Positions 10,999-23,290 are shown, counted from the first letter of the stretch. The stretch is 64,000 nucleotides of DNA from Heloderma charlesbogerti (GCA_026122225.1 JANEZZ010002661.1:434001-498000), one strand, 5' to 3'. The notes: a model not told the origin generated them from the sequence alone. Program-made: numbers and translations.

Positions 10999-11354
10999 CT
11001 GAAAGAAGGAGAATCGGAAGGAGAAAATAGTCCAAAGAATAGTCACAAAGAACTGCAGAAGCTATGGTGATCATAAAGAAATCATACCCAGACCAGATCT
11101 CATACTGACACTGATGGTCATAAAATGTTGGGCCGAGTGAGGAGACTTGGCCTTCAGGAACTGGCTGGGCTAAGTGAGTAAAACCAGCCCACCATTCCTG
11201 CTGTAGACCTGGCTTTTTCCCCTGCAGGTTGACCAGGCCTCTGGAACTCTTGCTACCTGGGGCTGAAAAACTCTGATTTTCCCCCTGTCCTGGCCTCATC
11301 CTCCAACACCCCACACATGCCCTCTCACCCTTAAACTTTCATTGAGTCTGCACT

Positions 11355-11775
11355 AGAAAGGGAGAAGCATAAGATCACTGCACCCGGGGAGGCGAGAACA
11401 GGGCTAGCCCAAGACATTTTGCCACCTGAGGCAAAGGACAAGATGGTGCCCCCTTCCATTCCATGTATAAAAGCTGACTGGACTGGCAGAGGAATCTGTC
11501 TTCAACACTAATGATGGGATTTCAAGTTCTCCACTGAACTTGAAAGCAGCAGGCTAACTTGGGGGTGGGGGGCAGAATACATTTCTCTCCTTGAATACCT
11601 TGTTGCTGCCTCCCAGCATCTGCCACCTGATGTGACTGCCTCACCCCACCTAATGGTAGGGCTGGCCCTGGGTGGGAGAAGGGTAAGACCACTGCACCCA
11701 GGGAGGCAGGAAAAGCATAAAGTCGCTGCATCCAGAGAGTAAGGAGAAGCTCAAGGCTGCTGCACTGAGACAGAC
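11355..11775. repeat. Degenerate ~33-36 bp tandem repeat, interrupted by an insertion
   Basis: Successive variants of AAGNNTAAGANCACTGCACCC followed by a purine-rich GGGAGGC block occur at about 11367-11398 and 11678-11770. They are interrupted by the hAT-like element 11399-11670. At least four units are recognisable. Confidence 0.5.
11399..11670 (+). mobile_element. hAT-like nonautonomous element (CAGGGC family), copy 1
   Basis: This 272-bp element starts CAGGGCTAGCCCAAGACATT and ends GGGCTGGCCCTG. Its termini are inverted (CAGGGC...GCCCTG). The second copy, at 46878-47139, lies in the opposite orientation and is flanked by a perfect 8-bp duplication, which supports a hAT origin. Here the flanking 8-mers match only weakly, consistent with an older insertion. 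No coding capacity. Confidence 0.7.
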
Positions 11776-12129
11776 TGCATCTATATAACCTTAAGTCTGT
11801 AAGGCTCTCTGCATGTAGAGAGAAGATTATTGACTCTGCATGTAGCTAGATAACTTCAAGTACATTCCCACCATGGGCACTGCTGGACTACTCAGCCATC
11901 TAGAGGGCCAGAAGAAAACAAGGAGGAGGAGGAGGAAGAAGCAAGCACCATGCTTAAGCAGACCCAACACCTGCCTCCCTGCCATGACCCCTCTTTGTCT
12001 GCACTGCATCACAGCAATTTTATGCCTGCCCTTGCAGCATAGTGCTGGAAGTGAGGGAGTGCAGCCCCACATTGCCTAGGGGCAAAGGAGAAACACACAC
12101 CATTACGTAGCCAATCTGACTGGCTACAG

Positions 12130-12510
12130 AATGGTTTCATCTTGCTCAGTATACCACCCCTGTTGTACCTCCGTCTTGTCTGGATTGAGCCTGTTTCTTC
12201 ACCCACATCCTGTCCCCACTGCATCCGGGCAACAGGTTAGGACTTACATAGCTGCCTTGGCATCCATTGAAAAAGAGGGAAGAGCTGGTATCATCAGCAT
12301 ATTGATGAGACTCATAAAACTCTGAATGACCTTCCATAGCAATTTCATGTAGATATTAAAAAGAATATGGGACAAGATAGAGCCCTGAGGAACCCCGCAG
12401 GCCAAGGGGCTGAAGCACAGTTCCCCAGCACCATTTTCTGGGAGCTCTCACCTAAATAGGAATGGAACCACCATAAAACAATGTCCCCAAGTCTCCTACC
12501 AGCCACTGGT
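12130..12510 (-). mobile_element. L2/CR1-type LINE reverse-transcriptase fragment
   Basis: Translated on the minus strand, neighbouring frames give HQYADDTSSS (a YADD-type RT catalytic motif near 12310) and RNRLNPDKTEVQ (near 12185), the block that follows it in L2/CR1-like reverse transcriptases. The upstream part includes the family's conserved GPQGSILSH-type region in decayed form, read from CCCTGAGGAACCCC near 12382. Frameshifts and stops make it a dead fragment. Confidence 0.65.
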
Positions 12511-12954
12511 TCTACCCAGGAGCAGTGTCAAGAGTAGGCATGGTTGGGCACCTGCTGAAGAGGAAGTTAAAATGATGCCATGGGAGGAGCAGAGAGGTGG
12601 AACATTTTGACAGAGAGGGAGAACACTGTGGCTGTGAACAACCATGAAAACTACATTTTGATTTTGGGTGTTTCACATCTACCAAAATCCCCTTTTTCAT
12701 TTTGCAAATTTTTGAAGACAACAGCTCTGCTCACCTGTAATTGCTAATACAGAACCCCTTTCTTTATCATTTGAGAGACATTCTTCTGTGGAGACAATGC
12801 ATGCCATCATTTCTCATTGCTTCTTCTATCCCAAATGTGGGCAACCCAAAGTGGCTGTCTGTGTGGTGTGCTGAACTCCTGCGGTGCTCCGCCCAGCTTT
12901 CTCCACTGCCCAACTGATCAGGCATCAGTTTGGTGGTAGGAAACAAATCACTCT

Positions 12955-13215
12955 TTCGCTGCTGCTATTAGCAATGGGGAAACAGCAGTCCTGATCAGGA
13001 TCGCAGTGGTGGGGAGGCTCTAACCTTGCCTCCCCCAACCAGCAATCCTGATCAAGATCATGAGAGGGCAGGGAGAGTCTTTAAGCTTCCCTTCCCCAGT
13101 AATACTGGTGAAGATTACTGTTTCCCTGTAGTGGAACACAGCTATCTTGAGCAGATCTCGGGGGCGGGAGGATAAACTCTCTTTCCCTCCCAGTGATCCT
13201 CATCAAGATTTTTGT
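12955..13215. repeat. Degenerate tandem repeat (~60-95 bp units)
   Basis: There are four imperfect units, each opening with a version of CAATCCTGATCAAGATCA (near 12981, 13041, 13098 and 13191), then a G/A-rich block and a pyrimidine block ending in CCTCCCC or CTTCCCC. Unit lengths vary. No coding or mobile-element signature. Confidence 0.5.
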
Positions 13216-13994
13216 TTCTCTACTCTTATGCAGTAGCGGACTACCAGAGAAAGTGGACAAAATCTGTTGCATTCTGTTGTGAAAAAAACTATGCAGCAAA
13301 AGCACAACAAGTTAATTAGCAAGGCTGAAGAAAAGTTACCCTTTCCCCTATTTAAAAACAGATTCCATCTCCAGTTAGATTTTTCTTTAACTAAAAAGAA
13401 GCCCAAACTAGAGAAAGAAGCAGGATTTCAAGGGATAGCAATAATAGCATATTGACCATGTAGAATCCCACTGAAAGACCCTCAGCAGAGGTCAAGTGGA
13501 GCAATTGCGTGCCACTTTTCCTACCTGACAAAGTACTGCCCTTCTAGGCAGCAGGGAGGTGATCAGTACTCCTTTGGAAATCGCCAGCCACCCTCCCAAT
13601 CGATGACCCTCTAACAGATGCTTTTTCTCCCCCCACACACCCCCTCCAGCCCAGTGGAATCCATATTACTAAATATGTTTCCAACCAGCTCATTGGCTTG
13701 GTATTGATTTTAATTAAAGAGCTGTGATTGGAGATGGTGTGGGGAGGGAGTGGGGAGGATCTCAGGTGCTGGAACATGGCCCTTCAAGAACTTTGTTAGC
13801 CAAGCTGCTTTGCCCCTCCTCACGATAGTTCGTTTGCTGTTCAGCATGGGCACTCTTGGGTCTGAAGAGTCTGATGAGCACCAAATGTTACTGTTGCCAC
13901 AGAGATGACCAAAAAGGAAAGACCCCCCACACACATACACACAACACCTCAACACTGTAATAGTAACACTATTGTTTAGTTGAAGCTGGCAGGT

Positions 13995-14245
13995 TTATTT
14001 TATTTATTTATTTATTGCATTTATACCCCGCCTTTCTCCCTCTCGCAAGGAACTCAAGGCGGCTTACATTATCCTCCTCCTCACCGTTGTATCCTCACAA
14101 CAACAACCCTGTGAGGTAGGTTGGGCTGAGAGTCTGTGACTGGCCCAAAGTCACCCAGTGAGCTTCCATGGCCAAGTGGGGACTAGAACCCGGATCTCCT
14201 GGCTCCCAAAATTCTTCCAGAATTCCAGCTGCATAGCACTGCCCA
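13995..14245 (-). repeat. Sauria/Squam-type tRNA-SINE, minus strand
   Basis: Read on the minus strand this matches the SINE at 55403. Shared blocks include GGGTTCTAGTCCCCACT (B-box region), CATGGAAGCTCACTGGGTGA, CTCACAGGGTTGTTG and a GGCGGGGTATAAATG tail running into (AAAT)n at the low-coordinate end. The tRNA-like head is diverged or truncated beyond about 14215. Such SINEs are characteristic of squamate genomes. Confidence 0.8.
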
Positions 14246-15364
14246 ATTTGCCAATGACATTGGTGATACCTAATTGTTGGTTCTAGGTTTCTCTCACATC
14301 TAACAGAGTTAAGAAAGGAAAAGATACAGAATAAAAACAGCAACAAAGGAACAAACTGCCTGGGAAAGGTTACTGAAAATGCCTGCAATTATTTTCCATT
14401 TGTTTACTCTTGTTACCACTCAGTTCTGTTTATATCTGAAAACTCTCATTTGGAATGGCTTACACTATGTTCCTTGTATGCCATTTACCTTCTATTACAT
14501 CACACCTTGATAACTCTGTTATCCATATGTAACAATCAGCTGTTTTTGAGTTGCAGTTGAGATTAATGGTCAAAAGTCAAGCAAATTATTCTAAGGGATG
14601 TTTCAAGGCAGGACAAATTATACCTCATGATGGAGCCTTGGAACCATTTCAATATTCCATCGTGTGGTGGCTACTGATATAATGTTAATGTATTTGGGGT
14701 GTGTGAAGACCCATAGTGCCAGTACCCATATTGGGTAGCTGGGACTATGGATGATGAAAAGTGGGTCTGTCCTGAAATTACTTCCCTTTCAACTGGAAAT
14801 AACATGATATGCTTTAAAATCTAAAGGCTTAAAGTCAGACAAGAAAGACACCTGAGTCTATTAGAAATAGTTTTTTATGGAATTGTAATCAGCTGCAACA
14901 TGTGGGCAAACCCCCTCCCCCATCTTCATGTCAAAATAAATTTGGGAGGGGGTGATTTCAGTTATATGTATAAGTGAGCTAATGTAAACACACACACTCA
15001 ACTTCACCTCAGATTTCTGAAACTCAAAACAAATTTATTTGTACTTAACACATTTTCCCATGAAGCAAATATGTGCTGCCTGTGAATTCATCTTCCTAGG
15101 GAAGCATGGCAATGATTCTGGTGTGATTTTTTTCCTAGACACTCAATATTCTCAACTAGTAATCGAACAAACTTGGAAGTGCATATGGAAATTCTCATCA
15201 GTTCTCAAATTTGCACACATTTGAAAATCCAAATTTCCAAAATCTGTGCAGTTGCAGATTCATGTGACAACTCGTTTTAGCTCTTGGCTTGCTGCAACAG
15301 CTGATGTTCCCTTCTTCTCCCTTGAGTTATTCTGAAACACTTGTTCCAATACAGCCAGTCTCAC

Positions 15365-15477
15365 CTTCACTGTAAGTATAAATCCAGCACTGTAGAAAGG
15401 ATTTTCTCGGTCCAGTGGCCCATTCAGAGTTAAAGCACCACTGATGTAGTCCAGTGCAAAGATACTGTTGGTATTGC
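15365..15477 (-). CDS. CDH23: Cadherin-23 exon (middle of EC3)
   Basis: This 113-bp exon enters in phase 1: its first two bases complete a glycine codon begun at the end of the 54489-54567 exon. It ends in phase 0. The 37 whole codons read NTNSIFALDYISGALTLNG...ILTVK and include the LDRE calcium-binding motif (L-D-R-E-N-P) of cadherin repeats. Acceptor TTGTCAG and donor GTGAGA are on the minus strand. It joins in frame to the GTELNDD exon at 10998. The translated sequence closely follows mammalian CDH23 EC3, with conservative changes such as V to A and L to P. It corresponds to exon 9 (about c.833-945) in mouse/human numbering. Confidence 0.95.
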
Positions 15478-17027
15478 CTGACAATAAAATAAATAGCATC
15501 AGCACAAATAAACTCTTGTGTAGAAAATCATTAAAAACTCAGGACTTAATATATAGAATAAAATACACACACATGGAGTTAGCTACTTTGTTTCTACAGC
15601 CACATGTAGATCAGATGTAAACAGAAGCTTGAGAGGCAAAATGTTGTGCTGTTTGAAACCCCAAGCAGCGACAGATTATGGCATGACTTGAAAACACTGT
15701 TGGATGCATTTTAAAGACCAAACACTATCTCTCATTGCCTCAGTCTAGCAAGATACAGGCTTGAGAACTGAGCTACCCCATCTGATAGCATCACAAAAAC
15801 TTCAGGCAGTGTAGGACTTTCAAAGCACTCCTGTTAAAATGGAGATGTATTCATCGCTTTTGTATACACATCAGCTCTGTTAGTGTTACTGGATCTTTGA
15901 CACAGCACATAGACATATATTTGCAGTTCCCTTTAAGTATAAAACTAGGTGTGGAGGGAGAGTGATTAGTTGAAAACATTCTTGACAATACAGATGAGAT
16001 TGGAAGGATGTGCAGGACATAGATAGGAAATGGGGTCCTTTCTCCTCCTCCTCTGTAATGCACAACCTCGACATAAGAGGGGGCAGCAAGATAAATTAGA
16101 AATCAAATCTGCACACCATGCAATAGCAAATCAAGGGGGTTGTGAATGGGAAGAAGGGAAATAGAGTTCCGTTCTGTAATATCAATATACCACCATTTCA
16201 CTCAAAACTCTCCCAACAACTCTCCTAATTCCAAATTTAAACTATTGCTATCTACCGGTTATAGCAGGGCTAGAATCTGGCGCCTTTCAGATCAGTCACC
16301 TATTCTCCTACTACTTACACTGCTGGTAATAAAAAAATAAACTTTTAAAATGTTTTTTTAAATGCTTGGAAAATGGGAAGGGAGGTTTCTTGGGGATATC
16401 ATGGGAACAAGCAAATCAGTGCTGTGCAGAGCTGGTTTTGGCTGGAAACTTGGAGGATCATTTCTTTTCCCCAGTGCTCAACCTTGGACAGGAATAGGTA
16501 TATTTGGCCTGTGTTCACATTTTGAAAGTGGGATGGTGGGAGAAATAGCACGTCACCTGTCTGTATTTCATTCCCAGCCACACCAACTTGTGTTTACTCA
16601 TTTCCTTTCATGTCAAAGCCCCCATGTATCTTTTCCTCTATAAAATAATTTTGTCATCCCTTATTCTATGGTTATCTCTCTGTCAATTTCTTGACCCACT
16701 GAAAAGTCCCAGCCTGGGTTAAGTGCAGTTTAGTGCGTAGCTGACTGCGTGCATATTGCAGAATTGTCTGATGGCTTCCAGTTGGTTTCTCTGCTCCATT
16801 AATTTAACAGCAATTTCACTCTCTTCTCTTTTTCTATGTGAAGAGCAAAAGAAAGAGAAAAAGGACAACAGCAGCAGCAGCAACACCCCAGGCCTGTTCT
16901 ACAACTCTTTTCTTCCTCTATCAACTGGGTTCTACAGCTGAAAAGGAATGGGCAACATGTAACATTTGAGAGATAAAATCATGGCACACCACTTCAGCAG
17001 CATTCACTAGGAATCACTAGATGTCCA

Positions 17028-17956
17028 TAGGGATGTACGAAAGTCACTTACCTTTTTGCAGCTTGGCTTCGTGGTGGGGGGGAGGCGCTTCGCTTTCCCC
17101 CCCGAAGTTCAGGCGAAGGGGGGGAGGCTTCCCGCCTCGCCCAGACGAAATTCAGGCTGGGGAGAAGCACCCTGTCTCCCCGGCCGCAAAACAAAAAGTA
17201 AAAAAAAAAAAGACCCCGTGATAGGCTACGTGACGATTTACGTAGCCTATCACGGCTAGATTTCCAAAGTCAGCCGTGACAGGCTACGTAAATCGTCACG
17301 TAGCCTATCACGGGTGACTTTGAAAAAAAAAAAAGCGCGTACGCAAATGGCAGCGGCCCATGGGCGCCGCCATTTGCGTTCCTTATTTTGGCACGTCTAG
17401 TCTACGTAAACATTTACGTAGACTATGGCGAAAATAAGGGCAACGCAAATAGCGTTCCCTTATTTTCGCCGTAGTCTACGTAAATCTTTACGTAGACTAG
17501 ACGTGCCAAAATAAGGAACGCAAATGGCGGCGCCCATGGGATGCCGCCATTTGTGTACGTGCTTTTTTTTTTTTTTTTTCCAAAGTCACCCGTGATAGGC
17601 TACGTGACGATTTATGTAGCCTATCACGGCTGACTTTGGAAATCTAGCCGTGATAGGCTATGTAAATCGTTACATAGCCTATGCACAGGTGTGTGTGTTT
17701 TTTTTTTACTTTAAGTTTTTTTTTTTTTGCAATGGCGGCAGTGGCAGCCGGTCGGGAGACCGGCCGCCGCCCCCGCCCATGACGAAACGCCGCCAAACCG
17801 CTGCCGGGACCCGCTGCCAGGAGGGACATTCACCAAAGGTAAGTCCCGTCCCGGGGGGGGTGAGGGCGCGGAGAATTTCACCGCCAATTTCGGGGGGCCG
17901 AATGCGTTGGCGCTCGGCCCACCGAAGATTCGGGGAGAAATTCTCCACCATCCCTA
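17028..17956 (+). mobile_element. Palindrome-rich hAT-like element, copy 1 (929 bp)
   Basis: Termini are TAGGGATG...CATCCCTA, flanked by the perfect 8-bp duplication GATGTCCA (17020-17027, 17957-17964). The element has a GC-rich direct-repeat block (about 17060-17185), then a foldback region 17216-17686 centred near 17451. That region contains four 40-nt hairpins (17216-17255, 17274-17313, 17590-17629, 17648-17686; arms CCGTGATAGGCTACGT, 8-nt loop) around larger palindromes built on ACGCAAATGGCGGC and GTCTACGTAAA. A GC-rich ATG-containing block follows (from 17731), then AAGGTAAGT (17836-17844), and a terminal hairpin GGAGAATTTC...GAAATTCTCC. There is no transposase ORF. The 8-bp duplication and T/CAGGG-type ends are known hAT hallmarks; nonautonomous status is inferred. 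Confidence 0.9.
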
Positions 17957-18534
17957 GATGTCCACAAGCAGACAGATCTGACCTTGTCTTTCCTTGTCCT
18001 GTGGAGAAGACAGAGAGTGTACTGTCTGTGTGTTCTTATGTTACCTTAGCAATATGGTTATTTCTTCCCACACTGCTCCTGTAATGTGTGTCTGCACCTC
18101 TAAGCCTGTGAGGTAAGAGAGGCTGCAAGACACACAGTGGCACCCCCACTCATGTATATTTTTTAATTTCCCTTTATTTGCCCATGTGAGAAGACAGACT
18201 TATGACTTTTATATGTGGAGAAGGATAGACCCCCGTTTCAGAGCATCCTTTAAACTCTTTATCAACCAGGGCCGTGTTTCCAGGCCAACGGAAGGAGAAG
18301 CTAATGGAGGAGTACCGGATTTTTTTAAAAGGAATCGGCTTTGCTGTGAACACGGTTCCATGAGCAGATTCTCTGGCCCAGAAAAAATTGCTTCACAGAA
18401 CATACTTCCTGGTGGGGGTGGGGGGTGGAGTGAATGCCATCTGATTGGCAGGGGCTGCTCAACCAATAAGAGAGGCTTCCCCCCTCCCCCGCTTCTCCTT
18501 TCCCCTGAAAGTCCAGATGCACCTGCATTTCAGG

Positions 18535-19185
18535 ATCAAGCCTCATCGAGCACAATGGGAGTTACTTCCGAGTAGACACACATATGCTTGTGCTGGGAAA
18601 GAGGGAGGGGGAGAACACAAAGATGGAAACCATCCCCCATTTTAAGAAGCAGGAACTCACTGATCACAATGGGAGTTACTTCTGAGGAGACAGTAATGGG
18701 TTTGTTGTGGGAAAGAGGGCAGTAAACACAAAGATAGAAACCAGCCCCCATTGTAACTTGCAGGATATCTATAACAAAGCTGTGAACTACTTACTTCCTA
18801 AGGCAATGAAATGGAGGAATTGGGCTTTAAAATGTGCCATTTCAATTGAGGGGGAATCTCTGTAAGTTCTGATGTGGGCATTCAAAGGCAAGCCTCATTC
18901 AGCACAATGGGAGTTACTTCTGAGGAGACACTAATGGGTTTGTTGTGGGAAAGAGAGCAGTAAACACAAAGACAGAAACCAGCCCCCATTGTAACCTGCA
19001 GGATCTCTATAAGGAAGCTGTGAAGTACTGTCTTCGTAAGGCAATTATTTGGAGTCTTGAGATTGCGCTTAATCACACTTAAGGAATTAGGCTTTAAAAT
19101 GTGCCATGTCAGTTGAGGGGCTTCTCTGTTATTTCTGTGGGCATTCAGAGGGCAATCCTCATTCCGCACAAAGGGAGGAAACACC
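18535..19185. repeat. ~236-bp tandem repeat, about 2.5 units
   Basis: The block CACAATGGGAGTTACTTCTG recurs at about 18551, 18667 and 18903, each time followed by TGGGAAAGAG, AACACAAAG and CCCCCATT. The second and third units are highly similar over about 236 bp. The first is a shortened (~115 bp) version, and a fourth partial start (CATTCCGCACAAAGGGAG) is near 19160. No ORF of interest. Confidence 0.75.
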
Positions 19186-20721
19186 CTTGAATGGGGTCAC
19201 AGTGAAAGGCACACCCCTGGGCAGGACTAGCATACCCAAGCTAAATGCAGAGGTTGGTGCACACAGCTACTATACCAGGAGAACCTAACTTAAGGCAAAG
19301 AATTGAACTTTAAGCAGTCTCACGAAGTCTGGTTTTTCCCAGATAAACTCTGGGGTGGCTGCTGGATGGCCACAATGTCATATATCCCTAACGACTTCAA
19401 CACGCAACCAGCTTGGAGTAAATCGCTGGTGGAAACACCCCTCAGGTTAGCATCTTTGCCAAACAGTCCAGTGCATGGATAAGGGCAACTCCTGGCTAGG
19501 CCAAAAAAATGCATCAAATTCCCAGTCAGTGAAAAAGAGAGAAGTACAGAAATAGTCAGTTGCTTTTAAAATAAAATGAAACATCAATACCAACTCACTA
19601 AACCTTACTTGTCCAGATCCTACAAGTAACTCACCAAAAGAGCTTTCTGGTGTGGGGAGGAATGAGGCCCACCTGGGCTCCGAGTCTGGCTTGGTCTTGC
19701 TTTCACTCTTTGCCAACCACTCAGACACAAAGAAAACCTCAAATACCCAAAGTACTCCTGTGGGGCTGGACAGTTCTCAGAAAAAATAATAATCAAATTT
19801 ACCATTCAACCACCTGTAGAGCAGCCATGTGCTCTCTTTTACAGAGGACAGTCCTCTACTTGAAGGACTGTCAGAAGTCTGTCCTCTATTTGAAGTTTCC
19901 AGAGAAGTTTCTGTTTCAAGGAATCTTCTGTTTGAAGGGCTGTCCTGTTCCAATTCTGGTTTAAAGATAAAGAACCATAAGAACTGCTGCCCATCCCCAG
20001 TTAGCACCTGGACACCAGACTGAACAGGTTTCCACAATATGGTAAGATGTACTGTATTTATGTTTAAATTATAATATTTATAAATTTGCATTTATACATA
20101 TGGATTAGCATTTAAATAATATGCAAATCTGTATCCTCTTTTGTCCCCTTTTTTTGGTGATGCATTTCTTCTTTTTTGGCAATTCCTAACTGGCTAATAG
20201 CCTGGGAGGATCTGGTCATGCATCCTCCAGGTGATGTCTTATAGTGCCTCATTGACATAAGCTGAATCTTGGGGGCAGGGTAGATGAAGCTGGGGAGTCA
20301 GCCTGGAATCTATAGGGATGTAAAAATTGGGGGTCTACTGTAGCCTTGCCAGGCCTGGCATGCTCTTTGTTCAAAGATCTTTCCAGAAAGAGAAGTGGGA
20401 AGGTTTGATTTGTCACAATGGCCCTGTTCATATATAATAGCGGCAAATTGTGGGTGTGTGTCAGTGCATGCCACTGCCGCTTTGCACAATCAACCTCCCA
20501 TCAGCCCTACTGGAGGTTGTTAAACAACTAAGAATTAATCGTAGGTTGGGAATATTGGTAATCACTTGTTGGCATGCACTTCTCTCACATGATTTTCCTA
20601 ATGCATATATTACCAGTGCAACAGGGAAGTTTCCAGGCAGAAGGTATAATCATGATCAAGCTCTTGAATCATGATATTCCCAAAATCCAGCTCTTATTTT
20701 TATATATTTGTGAGATGCTGG

Positions 20722-21267
20722 TGTCAGGGTTGGATCGGAGCCCAGAGAGCCCCAAAGCAGTTCTGATTCTGAGGAAGAGATAGAAACCATGGGAAAAGAA
20801 CCCACACACTGTTCAGAGGAGCAGCTGGAGGAGAGCCCCTCCACATTCCTGAGAGTGATAGTGACCCTGGCAGGAAGAGGGAGGTGCAACAGCAGTTTCT
20901 GGATACTAGATGCCAGCACAGCATCAAGCGGGAGATGGCGGGCGCTCAGAGGAAGCGCTCAGCCCGCTTGGCACAACGGCAACAGTGGCGCCCCGATGCC
21001 CCAAGGGAAAAGGGTGGGCTCTCTCCTCCTAGCCCATAAGTACAGTGGTTTCCTGCCTTCCCCTCCAAATGGAGATCAACTGATTCCTAAGGTCAGAACC
21101 CCAGAGTAGGCAGGTCTCTTAAGTATCACTTGTAGGATCAAGCAATTAGCATCTGTAAGCATCATTAGGTTGAATGGGAATAAAGCCTTGGAAAAGAGCC
21201 CTATTGTCTGCGTGTTGATTCGGGCTACCTGAGGATTTCAGAAGGCAGCAGGGGCGACTTCCCGACA
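20722..21267 (+). mobile_element. Solo LTR (546 bp)
   Basis: The element begins TGTCAGGG and ends CCCGACA, giving a TG...CA terminus with short inverted ends. It is flanked by a perfect 5-bp duplication GCTGG (20717-20721 and 21268-21272). An AATAAA lies near 21179, about 90 bp before the end, followed by a GT-rich stretch, as expected for R/U5. No internal retroelement region or second LTR adjoins it, so it is read as a solo LTR left by recombination. Family (Gypsy or retrovirus-like) cannot be set from the LTR alone. Confidence 0.85.
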
Positions 21268-21467
21268 GCTGGATATATTGGAACTGTTGGACATATGATA
21301 CATCCACATATACTATTATCAAGATATACCTGCCAGCTGCTGCATACAGTTGCTGTATCCATTATATTTTTTAATTTGATTTTTAAAATCACAGCACCTA
21401 ATCAACTAACAGGAATTAAAATATGTTCTCCATATTCTCTCAGTTCAGTTCAGCTGCACTTGATTAA

Positions 21468-21545
21468 GATTGCACTCCTAAGTATACTTACTAGGAGTAA
21501 GCCTCACTGAACTCAGTGGGACTTATTTCTGATTGAGTAAACATG
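21468..21545. repeat. Short foldback repeat flanked by TTAA
   Basis: A ~78-bp imperfect palindrome (ACTTACTAGGAGTAAG...CTCAGTGGGACTTATTTCTG) lies between TTAA at 21464-21467 and TTAA at 21546-21549. It belongs to the same style of short foldback as 22735-22828, 40796-40873 and 59930-60027. Confidence 0.6.
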
Positions 21546-22734
21546 TTAAAAATCAGGCTGCAATGCTGCTAAAATTCTTCAGCCATGACATTTGAACTGC
21601 CTGCCTTTCGCAGTGTCCTGAACCTCAAGACAACACGTTGTTGTTCTTATGGTGCTTGACTATTAATGCTGGCATTAGCTGTGTTGCATTAGGCCAGCCA
21701 AGGATAATCTGTTGCCTCTGATTAGGACTACTTGATATTGCCAACCATTTGCGCTCCAGTGCTGCCCTGATTCTCTCCTGGTGTTGAGTTGTTGACCCCC
21801 TCTATTGACCAACACATTTCTGTTTTGAAGCTCCTGCTAGGCTAGAACCAGGATTTGTCAGGCTGAAAAATGGCAACACATATTGTTTTGGCACCAGAGT
21901 AATAGTATATGGCCTTTCTCCCTGTGCTTTACTGGCAGAAACCTGCCCTGTCCATGGTTTCAACAAGCAATTTTGCTGCTTCCCTGTCAGTGCAGGAACA
22001 TATCATTATTCGCTATTATTTGGGCCTCTCATTATCTCCCTGACACCTTGCATACACCTCAGTTGTCTAAGAGTAGGGGGCACTGACTATTGCAACTCCA
22101 CCCCGAAATACAGCTCATTTCTGAACTGTCGCTCCATAATCCACAAACAAAATATTGCAATAAAACAATTCCTAAAATTGGACCTTTCCCCTACACTCAC
22201 AACTGAATTTCACAAAAAGAATAACACATTTAAATTAAATTAAGTTTATGTCATTTCTCAATATGCGTATTTTATTCCAGTATTCTCACTCATAGAATCT
22301 GGAATTTTTAGTACAGTATTTTAGGTCTCTGTCCACTATTCACCAAGGTCTGGAATTCATAGCTGAGATACTTCCCCAGTCCTAAATACCCACTGAGAAA
22401 GCCAAGGGTATATACATGGAGTATTCTCTGACTCTCAGTGCAAACATATAAGAAGGAATATTAGAGAACAACTGGCTTGGCAATGTGCAGTGTGTGCTTC
22501 TTTGGTAACAATACTCTGGGTAGTGGTTATTATCAGTTACCTAATGTGTTGATTCTGAATTTTATTGTATTCTGGATAGCCAAGAATGAACTTGAGCCTG
22601 ATGTGCTAATAGAAGCAATAGGTAAGCCTAATATACCATAGAAACCCAGAAAGTGCAATTCTCAAGCAGCCTGCGGGTTAGACCGCTACTGGATTTTTAC
22701 CTGAGTTGCAGCAGTGTTGTGTGAAAGGAACCTT

Positions 22735-22828
22735 AGGCTTCAAGCCTATGTACAATTACCTGGGAGTAAGCTCTACTGAAAACAGTCAGACTTACTTCTG
22801 AGTAGACATGTAGAGGATTGTACCGTTA
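22735..22828. repeat. Short foldback repeat
   Basis: The arms are CCTATGTACAATTACCTGGGAGTAAG-like on the left and CTTACTTCTGAGTAGACATG on the right, folding back on each other. Diverged flanks (TTAG on both sides) may be remnants of a TTAA duplication. Confidence 0.6.
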
Positions 22829-23104
22829 GCGTGGGCATTATTTTATTACTATGGATAGGAAATAACCATCCTTTTAGTAAAAATTTACAGAAACAAGCTG
22901 TACTGAAGAAGGTGCTTGAATCTATTGAATTACCTTGTGCTGGTAAACACCCTAAAGACTGGGGTATTAAATCCATTAAATAAATACAAAATATATAAAA
23001 TAAAAAATTGCACAATTGGGCAACAGATGCCTATTCTATAACATAGTTCAACCGATGAAAAAAACAGGTGTAGCTAAGGCCTTACTTTTGAGATTTCAGT
23101 TAAA

Positions 23105-23290
23105 ATTCCAGGAAAGTTTTATCCAACATGGGCTGCTTCCAGAAGCAAGGCTCCTATCGCTAACAATCAAAAGACATTGTGCAGCTCATTCTATCTTTTT
23201 TTCCCCTTAACTGATTTCTTTCTGGTAAGAAAAAATTTGGAAGAAGTGGTAGGAAAACACAGGAGGTCTACAAACCGAAGACACCATAAA
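23105..23290. repeat. Two-copy interspersed repeat (partner at 46260-46450)
   Basis: Shared blocks with 46260-46450 include GCTAACAATCAAAAGACATTG, GTGCAGCT, CTTTTTTTCC and a purine-rich GAAGAAGTGG...AAAACACA stretch in the same order and orientation. I do not recognise the family and see no ends. Confidence 0.45.

Larger units (their letters stand above)
10999..15364 (-). other. CDH23: CDH23 intron (4.4 kb)
   Basis: This intron lies between the two CDH23 exons. It holds an hAT-like element (11399-11670) set in a ~35-bp tandem array, an L2/CR1-type LINE fragment (about 12130-12510), a degenerate tandem repeat (about 12955-13215) and a minus-strand SINE (about 13995-14245). The stretches 13216-13994 and 14246-15364 show nothing I recognise apart from a short CA tract near 13925. 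Confidence 0.8.

Noticed and set aside
10751..11002. Plus-strand ORF opposite the CDH23 exon at 10810
   Set aside because: Antisense shadow of a conserved coding exon. No independent domain or codon signature.
17650..18084. 144-codon plus-strand ORF across the right end of palindromic element copy 1
   Set aside because: It runs from hairpin sequence through low-complexity GC-rich sequence and past the element end into flanking intron. The frame is not conserved in other copies.
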